From an uncultured beta proteobacterium (GTDB taxonomy: Bacteria > Pseudomonadota > Gammaproteobacteria > Burkholderiales > Burkholderiaceae_C): DNA of 34,189 nucleotides. The stretch is from contig CAITZZ010000383.1 of NCBI GenBank assembly GCA_903897005.1, forward strand, positions 1 to 34,189, read 5' to 3'. Below are positions 16,158 through 22,979 of the stretch, one piece after another. Position 1 is the stretch's first letter; each line of letters opens with the position of its first letter. A model generated the notes under the pieces. The model had not been told where the DNA came from. It did not search any database and saw nothing but the letters and a program-made list of their open reading frames with translations. The translations under genes and the position numbers were made by a program.

Positions 16158-16835
16158 TTAGCGGCCAGGTGAGTCCCAGGATGCCGATGCGCGCAGCAGC
16201 CGCTCCAGATCGCGCTTGACCTTGCTGGCGGAAGCCGCGTCAAACTGCGCCGGAAAGCGCATCATGGTGTTGCCCATGGGGTCGATCACAAAGATGAAAT
16301 CGGTCAATGCCTTGTCTGGTGCGGCCAGCAACCAGTCGTTCAAGACCCCCTGCTCGACGCGCAGCAGCGTGGTGTCGGCCACGCGTTGACGCAGTCCCTC
16401 GGGTAGCGCTTGCTGATCACTGATCAGCCAGACCAGATCAAAGCGTTCCTTCTCCTTGCCCAGGGTCTCGCGCAGCTGACGTTGTGTGAACAAGCGGCGC
16501 TGGCAATCCGGCTCACAGGCAGCGCCCGCCACGCTGAGCAGCAACCATTGCCGCTTGAGGGACGACAAGGCCACCGGACTGCCATCGAGAGCGCTTGCGC
16601 CAGCGGTTGGAACCGGTCGAACCGGCTGAATCAGTTCGCCAAAACCGGCGCGCCCCGCAGGCCGCACCACGTAATAGGCAAAGTAGGCAACGATGGCCGG
16701 CAAGGAACAGACCAGCACGATCGCCAGCAATTTCCAGATGCTGCCACTTCGTCCGCCACTCAAAGTGGCTTGCTGCGCTGCCGGCATGGAATGAACGACC
16801 AGCCCCAAAGGCTCATCGGCTTTGGTCTTGCTCAT
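16158..16835 (-). CDS. Membrane-anchored SCO/thioredoxin-like protein of the cox locus
   Basis: 225 residues from ATG 16835, overlapping the SURF1 stop by 4 bases. A cytoplasmic tail of about 48 residues is followed by one membrane helix (KLLAIVLVCSLPAIVAYFAYYVV) and a periplasmic domain. The domain has ACEPDCQRR (a C-x3-C like SCO) and a late DFIFVIDPMGNTMMRFP that matches the final strand pair of SCO proteins. The SCO His is not at the expected place. A cysteine-based copper or thiol role in oxidase assembly is likely from context and fold. Homologous hypothetical genes sit at this place in related genomes as far as I recall; I know of no experimentally described function. Confidence 0.75.
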   Translation of the reverse strand: MSKTKADEPLGLVVHSMPAAQQATLSGGRSGSIWKLLAIVLVCSLPAIVAYFAYYVVRPAGRAGFGELIQPVRPVPTAGASALDGSPVALSSLKRQWLLLSVAGAACEPDCQRRLFTQRQLRETLGKEKERFDLVWLISDQQALPEGLRQRVADTTLLRVEQGVLNDWLLAAPDKALTDFIFVIDPMGNTMMRFPAQFDAASASKVKRDLERLLRASASWDSPGR

Positions 16836-17551
16836 GGGGATGCCGCCCGGCGCACTGACGCCACGCCATAAAAAACCAGCAGCGCCAGCGCCATGCCGAA
16901 CCATTGCAAGGCGTAACTCTGGTGCATTGCCACCCGGTCCTCCGGTGCCTGCCATTTGCGAATCAAGTTGTCGTGCATGTCGGATCGATTTTGCAGCAAG
17001 ACCACCGGCTGCAGCGGAAATTTCAGCTGACGTTCAAAGCGTTTGAGATCAAGAACCGGCCAGAGCTGGCTCCAGGCCTCGGGGCGCTCCGGCATCAGCA
17101 GAAATTTCTTCACGACCGGCGTCGCGGCAATGCCGCTGACTTCCACCAGCCCCGCCGGGGTGCTGACCTGCGGCAACTTCTGTCGCCCGTCGGTCCAGCC
17201 AATCCAGCCACGATTGACCAGAATCCGGGTCTGGCTGCCTTCGATTTTCAAAGGCGTGACCACGTGCACGCCGGCCCGGCCCTCTTGCTGCCGGTTGTCG
17301 ATGAAAATCTGCTGCGCCGGCTCATAGTGGCCGCGCACCGTGATCGGCGCGTCGCGCAGTTGCTCGGCGCTCACCAGCGTGGCACCCAGGCGCACGGGCT
17401 CGCGCTGCGCGCGCGCGGCGTACTGCGAGCGCTCGACGCTCAGGCGCTGCGCCTTGCCGGCCTGCCACTGACCCAGGTAAAGAAACAACAGCAGCATCGC
17501 CAGCGTCGCCAGAGTAGGAATCAAACGCGGCTGGAAGCGCAGGTTTGGCAT
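16832..17551 (-). CDS. SURF1 family cytochrome oxidase assembly protein
   Basis: 239 residues. Two membrane helices at the ends (LIPTLATLAMLLLFLYLGQWQ and YALQWFGMALALLVFYGV) enclose a periplasmic domain, the SURF1 layout. Typical motifs are LGQWQ+GKAQR near the start, VRGHYEPAQQIFIDNRQQ, ILVNRGWI and HQSYALQWFGMA at the end. SURF1 helps insert heme a into subunit I. Divergent from the DUF2909 gene by 49 bases; the cox assembly run continues behind it with 4-base overlaps. Confidence 0.93.
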   Translation of the reverse strand: MPNLRFQPRLIPTLATLAMLLLFLYLGQWQAGKAQRLSVERSQYAARAQREPVRLGATLVSAEQLRDAPITVRGHYEPAQQIFIDNRQQEGRAGVHVVTPLKIEGSQTRILVNRGWIGWTDGRQKLPQVSTPAGLVEVSGIAATPVVKKFLLMPERPEAWSQLWPVLDLKRFERQLKFPLQPVVLLQNRSDMHDNLIRKWQAPEDRVAMHQSYALQWFGMALALLVFYGVASVRRAASP

Positions 17552-17600
17552 GAATCAGTGACCGATTGCATAATGAGGTTACCCCTTTTCAGAGACCACC

Positions 17601-17807
17601 ATGCTGACGAAAATATTTATCCTGGCGGTATTGGTTTTGATACTTGGCAGCCTGTTCAGCGCGCTGGCCCTGCTGTTTCGCAAGCAGGGACAAAACAAAC
17701 GCATGGTGCAGGCCCTGACGATCCGGATTTCACTCTCGATCGGCCTGTTCCTGCTGCTGCTCGCGGGGTCCTATTTCGGCCTCATCCCGCAGCACGGACT
17801 GCGCTGA
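17601..17807 (+). CDS. DUF2909 twin-transmembrane protein
   Basis: 68 residues with two membrane helices (KIFILAVLVLILGSLFSALALLF and IRISLSIGLFLLLLAGSYFGL) joined by a basic loop RKQGQNKRMVQALT; the short length and this layout fit DUF2909. It is on the opposite strand within the cox cluster, convergent with ctaE and divergent from SURF1. Proteins of this type are often found in cox loci and are suspected oxidase-associated small subunits or assembly aids; the function is not established. Confidence 0.82.
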   Translation: MLTKIFILAVLVLILGSLFSALALLFRKQGQNKRMVQALTIRISLSIGLFLLLLAGSYFGLIPQHGLR

Positions 17808-17838
17808 CGCGCACTCCGCTTTGCGTCTGCGAAGAATT

Positions 17839-18702
17839 CTACAGCCAGTAAACAAACACGAACAGGATCAGCCAGACCACATCGACAAAGTGCCAGTACC
17901 AGGCGACGGCCTCGAAGGCAAAATGGTTGTGTTCAGAGAAATGACCTTTCAGGCCGCGACCCAGCATCGTCATCAGCATGATGGTGCCCAGGGTGACGTG
18001 CAGTCCATGAAAGCCGGTCAGGACAAAGAAGGTCGCACCATAGACGCCAGCACCCAGCGTCAGGCCCAGTTCCTGGTAGGCATGGATGTATTCGTAAGCC
18101 TGAAAGCCCATGAAGGTCACGCCCAGCAGCACCGTCAGCGCCAGCCCCAGGTTGAGCTGCGTCCGCTTGTTCTTGATCAGACCCCAATGGGCCCAGGTCA
18201 GTGTCGCGCCGGAAGTCAGCAGGATCAGGGTGTTCAGCGCCGGAATACCCCAGGGCCCCATCGGCGTGAAGGTCTCGCCCATCGGTCCGCTGCTGGGCCA
18301 GATGGCGGCGAATCCGGCGTAAGGCGTGTAGCCAGGCTCGTAACCACTCAACTCCGGCAGGGCGATGCGACGGATGTAGAACAGGGTGCCGAAGAAGCAG
18401 GCAAAGAACATCACTTCGGAAAAGATGAACCAGACCATGCCGATCCGGTAGGAACGGTCTTCCCATTGGGTGTAAACACCGCGCACGTTCTCGCCAATGA
18501 CCTCGCCAAACCAGCCCAGAATCACGTAGACAATCAACGCCGCGCCTATCCACATGCTCCAGACGCCGGGGGGTGAACCGTTTATCTTGAAGATGAAGCC
18601 CAGCGCCAGCATGAAGATGCCGGCCGACAGAAAGGTCGAGTAGTTGCTGGTGGCCGGTACAAAGTAATGCCCCCTGGAAGCAGGCACAGGGTTGTCATTC
18701 AT
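17839..18702 (-). CDS. ctaE: Cytochrome c oxidase subunit III
   Basis: 287 residues with about seven membrane helices. WFIFSEVMFFACFFGTLFY contains the conserved Glu that binds lipid near the D-channel mouth. GFQAYEYIHAY, FFVLTGFHGLHVTLGTIML and the end AWYWHFVDVVWLILFVFVYWL are standard COX3 signatures. It stabilises subunit I and D-channel proton uptake. It sits 33 bases downstream of ctaG; no room remains for the small DUF2970 gene I would expect here in related organisms. Confidence 0.95.
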   Translation of the reverse strand: MNDNPVPASRGHYFVPATSNYSTFLSAGIFMLALGFIFKINGSPPGVWSMWIGAALIVYVILGWFGEVIGENVRGVYTQWEDRSYRIGMVWFIFSEVMFFACFFGTLFYIRRIALPELSGYEPGYTPYAGFAAIWPSSGPMGETFTPMGPWGIPALNTLILLTSGATLTWAHWGLIKNKRTQLNLGLALTVLLGVTFMGFQAYEYIHAYQELGLTLGAGVYGATFFVLTGFHGLHVTLGTIMLMTMLGRGLKGHFSEHNHFAFEAVAWYWHFVDVVWLILFVFVYWL

Positions 18703-18735
18703 GTTTCATCTCCGTAGGGAACTTCATGTTCTTCA

Positions 18736-19296
18736 TCAAACTCGCGCCTTCACGGCTTCAAAAAAAGTGTAGGAAAGCGTGATGGTCCGCAGATCGCTGC
18801 CGAGCTCCGGATTGACCACAAAAACAACCGGCATGGTCCGCACCTCATCCTTGGCAAAGGTCTGCTGACTAAAACAGAAGCACTCGATCTTCTGAAAATG
18901 CTGCGCCGCCGCGGCTGGCGTCACGCTGGGAATAGCCTGACCCACGAAGACCTCCCCGCTCTCGTTCTTCACCACGTAGTTGGTGTGAACGATGGCCCCA
19001 GGGTGCACGCGCATGGAAAACTGCTCGGGCCTCAGCACCAGTCCAACGCCCGGCATGCTGTGGCTCAAGAACTCCACCGTCACCCAGCGCGAAGTATCAA
19101 CCTGCGTGTTCTTGTTGGCTGGCATGGCCACGGCATTGGTACGGCCATTCAGGCCGGTCATGCGGCAGATGACGTCGTACAGCGGCACCATGGCAAAACC
19201 AAAACCAGTGAAAAACAGTGATACCAGCGCCAGGCGAAGCGCCAGACGCCGGTTGGCAGCCGGACGGCTGCTGCCACTGTTTTCAGTTTCGCTCAT
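18736..19296 (-). CDS. ctaG: Cytochrome c oxidase assembly protein CtaG/Cox11
   Basis: 186 residues, one N-terminal membrane helix (ALRLALVSLFFTGFGFAMVPLYDVIC) and a periplasmic immunoglobulin-like domain. Copper-binding Cys pair in KIECFCFSQQTF (C-x-C) and a third Cys after the helix (DVICRMTG), as in Cox11. It delivers copper to the CuB site of subunit I. Its ATG overlaps the ctaD stop by 4 bases, so it is translationally coupled to its target. The small oxidase-assembly ORF often present between ctaD and ctaG is missing. Confidence 0.94.
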   Translation of the reverse strand: MSETENSGSSRPAANRRLALRLALVSLFFTGFGFAMVPLYDVICRMTGLNGRTNAVAMPANKNTQVDTSRWVTVEFLSHSMPGVGLVLRPEQFSMRVHPGAIVHTNYVVKNESGEVFVGQAIPSVTPAAAAQHFQKIECFCFSQQTFAKDEVRTMPVVFVVNPELGSDLRTITLSYTFFEAVKARV

Positions 19297-20888
19297 TTGA
19301 TGATGGGCTGGGTTTCAAAAGAGTGATAGGGCGCTGGCGATGGCAGCGTCCACTCCAGCCCCTCAGCGCCTTCCCAGGCCTTGGCCTCTGCTTTTTTGCC
19401 GCCACGGAAACACATGACCACGTTGTAGATGAAGATCAGGTGCGAAATGCCCAGAATGAAAGCGCCAATCGTGGAGAGCTGATTCCACTCGGTGAACATC
19501 AGCGGGTAGTCGGGAATGCGACGCGGCATGCCGGCCAGACCGACCAGAAACTGCGGGATGAAGGTCAGGTTGAAACCAACAATCACGATCCAGAAGTGCA
19601 ATTTGCCGAGTCGCTCGTCGATCATGTGCCCGGTCCACTTGGGCAACCAGTAGTAGATGGCGGCCATCGCGCCCATCACGGTGGTGGGATAGAGCGCGTA
19701 GTGAAAGTGCGCTACCAGAAAGTAGGCATTGTGGTACTGGGGATCGGCCGCTGCGTCAGCCAGCACCAGACCGGTCAGACCACCCCAGCCGAACAGCACG
19801 ATGAAACCGATGGCAAACAGCATCGGGGTCTCAAAAGTCAGCGAGCCGCGCCACAGCGTGGCGATCCAGCAGAAGAACAGCACGGCCAAGGGCAATGAGA
19901 TCAGCATCGTGCTGTACATGAAGTAGAGCTGCGAGCCGGTCGACATGCCGCTGGTGAACATGTGATGCGCCCAGACCACCACCGACAGGATCGCGATGCC
20001 CCACATGCCGTAGACCTGAGCCCGGTAGCCGTAGGTCGGCTTTCTGGAGAAGGCCGACAGCACGTGCGGCACGGCGCCGGTGATCGGCAGCAGCAGCACA
20101 TAGACCTCCGGGTGTCCCATGAACCAGAAGATGTGTTGCCACAGCACCGGGTCGCCACCGCCCGCGGCATTGAAGAAATGGGTGCCAAAATGCCGGTCCA
20201 TCAGCACCATCGTCACGCCACCTGCCAACACCGGCATGATGGTGATCAGCAGGATCGCCGTCATCAGGAAGCCGTGCGCAAACAGCGGCATTTTCATCAG
20301 CGTCATGCCGGGTGCGCGCATGTTCAAAATCGTGACAATGACGTTGATCGACCCCAGGATCGAAGACACGCCCAGCATGTGCACGGAAAAAATGGCGAAG
20401 TCCATGCCCCAGCCGCTTTGCACCGACAGCGGCGCGTACATCGTCCAGCCGGTATCCACCGCGCCCGGGCCAATGCCCGTCAGGCCGAGGAAAAACGGCA
20501 GCACCAGCATCAGCGCTGCCGGCGGCAGGATCCAGAAGCCCCAGTTGTTCAAGCGCGGCAAAGCCATGTCGGGCGCACCCAGAATCATGGGCAGCATGTA
20601 GTTACCCAGGCCGGTCGCCGCGGGCATGGCAAAGCCGAACACCATGATCAGCCCATGCAGGGTGATGAGCTGGTTGAAGAGTTCCGGCTGGACAAACTGC
20701 AGGCCCGGCTGGAACAATTCCAGGCGCACCACCAGAATCATGGCGCCACCAATCATCAGCATCGTGATGGCGAAGATCAGGTACATCAAGCCGATGTCCT
20801 TGTGATTGGTGGTCTGAATCCAGCGCAGCATGCCGCCATGGTAGGGTGCCGCGCCATGTGACGCGTCGTGTGCCATTTCATTTGCCAT
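19293..20888 (-). CDS. ctaD: Cytochrome c oxidase subunit I, divergent (K-channel lysine absent)
   Basis: 531 residues from ATG 20888, chosen for AGGAG at 6 bases. Twelve-helix heme-copper oxidase core. Low-spin heme His in LHGLIMVFG; CuB/active-site FWFMGHPEVYVLLLP (His, D-channel Glu, cross-linked Tyr) and VWAHHMFTSGM; heme ligands in VAHFHYAL; D-channel GAPDMALPRLNN. Two canonical residues are changed. The helix normally reading P-T-G-V-K reads LPLAVLFFCW, so the K-channel Lys is Leu337. The Mg-site HD reads YHNAYF, so Asp is Asn387. The active-site Tyr argues for an O2 reductase rather than an NO reductase. It overlaps ctaC by 11 bases. Confidence 0.93.
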   Translation of the reverse strand: MANEMAHDASHGAAPYHGGMLRWIQTTNHKDIGLMYLIFAITMLMIGGAMILVVRLELFQPGLQFVQPELFNQLITLHGLIMVFGFAMPAATGLGNYMLPMILGAPDMALPRLNNWGFWILPPAALMLVLPFFLGLTGIGPGAVDTGWTMYAPLSVQSGWGMDFAIFSVHMLGVSSILGSINVIVTILNMRAPGMTLMKMPLFAHGFLMTAILLITIMPVLAGGVTMVLMDRHFGTHFFNAAGGGDPVLWQHIFWFMGHPEVYVLLLPITGAVPHVLSAFSRKPTYGYRAQVYGMWGIAILSVVVWAHHMFTSGMSTGSQLYFMYSTMLISLPLAVLFFCWIATLWRGSLTFETPMLFAIGFIVLFGWGGLTGLVLADAAADPQYHNAYFLVAHFHYALYPTTVMGAMAAIYYWLPKWTGHMIDERLGKLHFWIVIVGFNLTFIPQFLVGLAGMPRRIPDYPLMFTEWNQLSTIGAFILGISHLIFIYNVVMCFRGGKKAEAKAWEGAEGLEWTLPSPAPYHSFETQPIIK

Positions 20889-21723
20889 TGGCAACTCCTG
20901 TGACTTGATTTGCACTACTCAGAACGGCCGCTGGCGCCTTCTTGCCAGCCAGCCAGGTCTTGAATTCTTCCTGCGACACCACGTTCACGACAATCGGCAT
21001 GTAGGCGTGCTCCTTGCCGCACAACTCGGAACACTGGCCACGGTAGGTGCCGATCGTGTCCACAGTCGCCCAAAACTCGCGCAGGAAGCCGGGAACCGCA
21101 TCGCGCTTCACGCCAAAGGCGGGCACCCACCAGCTGTGGATGACGTCGTTCGAGGTCGTGATGAATCGGATCTTCTTGCCCACCGGCAACACCAGCGGGT
21201 TATCCACTTCCAGCAGGTAGTGCTCGCCTTTGGGTTGCTCGTTGTCGATCTGCTCGCGCGGTGTCGCCAGGCGACTGGTGTACGTCACGCCCTCGGCCGG
21301 AAACTCATACTGCCAGAGCCACTGGCTGGCGGTCACCTTGACCACCAGATCGGCATTGGTCTTGGAGTCTTCGTACATCAGAACCGCGTGATAAGCCGGA
21401 ATGCCGAAAACACCGTAATCAAGAATCAGCAGGCCAGCAAAGGGAAGCAGCACCCAGAACCACTGCTTGCGCGACTTCGGCGCCACAAAATCAGCCGCCT
21501 GGTGGCCACGTGACTTGCGATGTGCCCAGAACGAGTACAGCATGATCCCGAGCACCGTAAAGAACAGGGTCAGGGCAATCACCATGAACAGGTTGTGCAC
21601 ATGCAGCGTCTCATGCGCAATCGGGGTCACCGGCGTCGGAAACTGCCAACCGTAGGCAGCCAGCGCCGCCGTTGCCCCCAAGCTGGCGGCAGCACCGACA
21701 CAGACTCTGAATAAACCGCTCAT
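20878..21723 (-). CDS. ctaC: Cytochrome c oxidase subunit II, divergent second helix
   Basis: 281 residues from ATG 21723 (AGAAGGA upstream). Signal-like helix, first membrane helix (HNLFMVIALTLFFTVLGIML), second helix (QWFWVLLPFAGLLILDYGVF), then the CuA cupredoxin domain. CuA ligands are complete: His196 (DVIHSWWVP), Cys231, Glu233, Cys235, His239, Met242 (CSELCGKEHAYM). No C-terminal cytochrome c domain. The second helix departs from the family: the usual VE-x-x-W-x-x-(I/V)P is SRKQWFWVLLP, so the Glu three residues before Trp90, which forms the K-channel entry, is Gln87. It receives electrons from cytochrome c and passes them to heme a. Confidence 0.93.
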   Translation of the reverse strand: MSGLFRVCVGAAASLGATAALAAYGWQFPTPVTPIAHETLHVHNLFMVIALTLFFTVLGIMLYSFWAHRKSRGHQAADFVAPKSRKQWFWVLLPFAGLLILDYGVFGIPAYHAVLMYEDSKTNADLVVKVTASQWLWQYEFPAEGVTYTSRLATPREQIDNEQPKGEHYLLEVDNPLVLPVGKKIRFITTSNDVIHSWWVPAFGVKRDAVPGFLREFWATVDTIGTYRGQCSELCGKEHAYMPIVVNVVSQEEFKTWLAGKKAPAAVLSSANQVTGVANGK

Positions 21724-21736
21724 TTCATTTGTCCTT

Positions 21737-21961
21737 CTATGAAACCCAAAAGATCCTGGCTGTTGGCCACACCAGCAGCACAACGATAACGCAGGGAATC
21801 AGAGCCCAGCAAATTTCGACCAGCACCGAGTCATGAAAATTGACCCGCCGGTCCAAACCCCAGCGATGGTGCTTCCAGACCGAAACAAACATCACCCCGA
21901 ATACCGTCACAAAAAGGACGATGGCAAGCAGCAGCAGAGAAAAGCGCAAGCCAAACAACAA
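21737..21961 (-). CDS. Small membrane protein resembling a detached subunit II transmembrane hairpin
   Basis: About 74 residues from TTG 21961, preceded by AGGAGG at 5 bases; the frame is open to a TTG at 22030, and TTG 21958 is also possible. Two membrane helices: LRFSLLLLAIVLFVTVFGVMFVSV, then after KHHRWGLDRRVNF the segment HDSVLVEICWALIPCVIVVLLV. The second matches the canonical COX2 helix signature FHxxxxVExxWxxIP, including the Glu (here Glu49) three residues before Trp52 that ctaC lacks. It stops just after the second helix (ARIFWVS) with no CuA domain. It is 13 bases upstream of ctaC. It may be a split or duplicated subunit II piece that supplies the missing glutamate; this is inference. 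Confidence 0.7.
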   Translation of the reverse strand: MLFGLRFSLLLLAIVLFVTVFGVMFVSVWKHHRWGLDRRVNFHDSVLVEICWALIPCVIVVLLVWPTARIFWVS

Positions 21962-22009
21962 ATCAGCCTCCTCGTCTTTCTGTAATCTGCACGCCCGGCA
22001 AAGTGCCGG

Positions 22010-22038
22010 ATTGTAGCGATGAACGGCCAATCGTGCAG
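22010..22038 (-). promoter_or_regulatory. Candidate promoter of the cox operon
   Basis: On the minus strand TACAAT (22015-22010) with a weak CTGCAC (22038-22033) at a 17-base spacing. Transcription would start near 22003, at a small CCGGCA/TGCCGG hairpin (21995-22009), about 40 bases before the first start codon. It lies after the stop of the methyltransferase gene on the same strand, so read-through from that gene is also possible. Confidence 0.35.
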
Positions 22039-22051
22039 GGGAGCGACGAGT

Positions 22052-22939
22052 TCAGCGGGCCGGTCCGGCCGTTTTGCCGCGCGCCAGGGCGGCTCGCATC
22101 TCCTGCAACGATATTTCGCGCTGCGCGCTCACCGCAAAAGTCGGTTGAGGCTTGATCGCATGACCATAGATCAGCTCGAACGTCAGTTGCAGAGGCTGCT
22201 GCGCCAGCGCCTGCTGCAATTGATCGTACCAGCGCCGACCGCGCAGCCCGGGGAAACGCGCCGGATGCAGATTGCGGCCCAGGCCGCGCAGCTCGTCGAG
22301 CAGGCGTTCTGGCGTCTCAAAAGTCAGGGTGACGCGCTCCATGTCCATCACCGGCTGGGCAAAGCCTGCCGCCAGCAACATGTCACCCCAGTCGTGCATG
22401 TCGGTGAACTCGTGGGCCGGCGCCGGCCAGCCCAGCGACTGGTAGAGCTGGCGCAATTCGAGCAAGGTGTCGGGCCCAAGGCAGGAAAACATCAGAAAGC
22501 CATCGACCGCCAGCGCGCTTTGCCACTGTGCCATCAAGGCCTGCGGATCGCTGGTCATGTGCAAGGCCATGTTCGACCACAACATTTGCACCGCTCCGTC
22601 GGTGGGCACTTGAAATAGCGTCTGTGCGGCGCGCCAGCGCGAGGGATGCCACCAGGGTTTGCTGATCGCGCTGGTGGCAAAGCGGACCCGGTCTGCCTGA
22701 AACTCGGTCACAAAACCCAGGGCATCCGGATAGCGCTGCGCCAACGCGGCATGGGCCTGCAAGCCGCCCCGCACCGGCTCCCAATGCGCCCAGCTCTGCG
22801 GCTGCAGCTTGATCCAGTCCAGCCTTTGCTGCATGCGTCGGGCCACTTCCTCGTGCAGCCACGGCGATGCGCTGGCGGGCACGCGCTGCCAGCGCTGCAC
22901 AGCGGCAGGATCGATGGTGGGTACAGGCAAGGCGGGCAT
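22052..22939 (-). CDS. BioC-like class I SAM methyltransferase with degenerate SAM motif
   Basis: 295 residues from ATG 22939. The middle is clearly BioC-like: VQMLWSNMALHMTSDPQALMAQWQSAL followed by GFLMFSCLGPDTLLELRQLY, as in malonyl-ACP O-methyltransferases. The early glycine-rich SAM motif (VLDLGCGxG) is not visible; the region reads WEPVRGGLQAHAALAQ. Such degenerate relatives are found upstream of cox loci in Burkholderiales as far as I recall. Whether it still binds SAM is doubtful, and a biotin-synthesis role is unproven. It diverges from comF by 40 bases. Confidence 0.72.
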   Translation of the reverse strand: MPALPVPTIDPAAVQRWQRVPASASPWLHEEVARRMQQRLDWIKLQPQSWAHWEPVRGGLQAHAALAQRYPDALGFVTEFQADRVRFATSAISKPWWHPSRWRAAQTLFQVPTDGAVQMLWSNMALHMTSDPQALMAQWQSALAVDGFLMFSCLGPDTLLELRQLYQSLGWPAPAHEFTDMHDWGDMLLAAGFAQPVMDMERVTLTFETPERLLDELRGLGRNLHPARFPGLRGRRWYDQLQQALAQQPLQLTFELIYGHAIKPQPTFAVSAQREISLQEMRAALARGKTAGPAR

Positions 22940-22979
22940 GTTATGGGAAAACAGGAGGTGGCCAGAGTATATTGACTCC

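Noticed and set aside
19962-20861. Long plus-strand frame opposite ctaD
   Set aside because: Composition rich in His, Gln and Arg mirrors the ctaD codons; no signal of a real protein.
19293-20888. ctaD as an NO reductase of the qNOR/eNOR type, given the missing K-channel
   Set aside because: The GHPEVY motif with the cross-linked Tyr and the CuB histidines are kept, and subunit II has a complete CuA site, so O2 reduction by a cytochrome c oxidase is the better reading.
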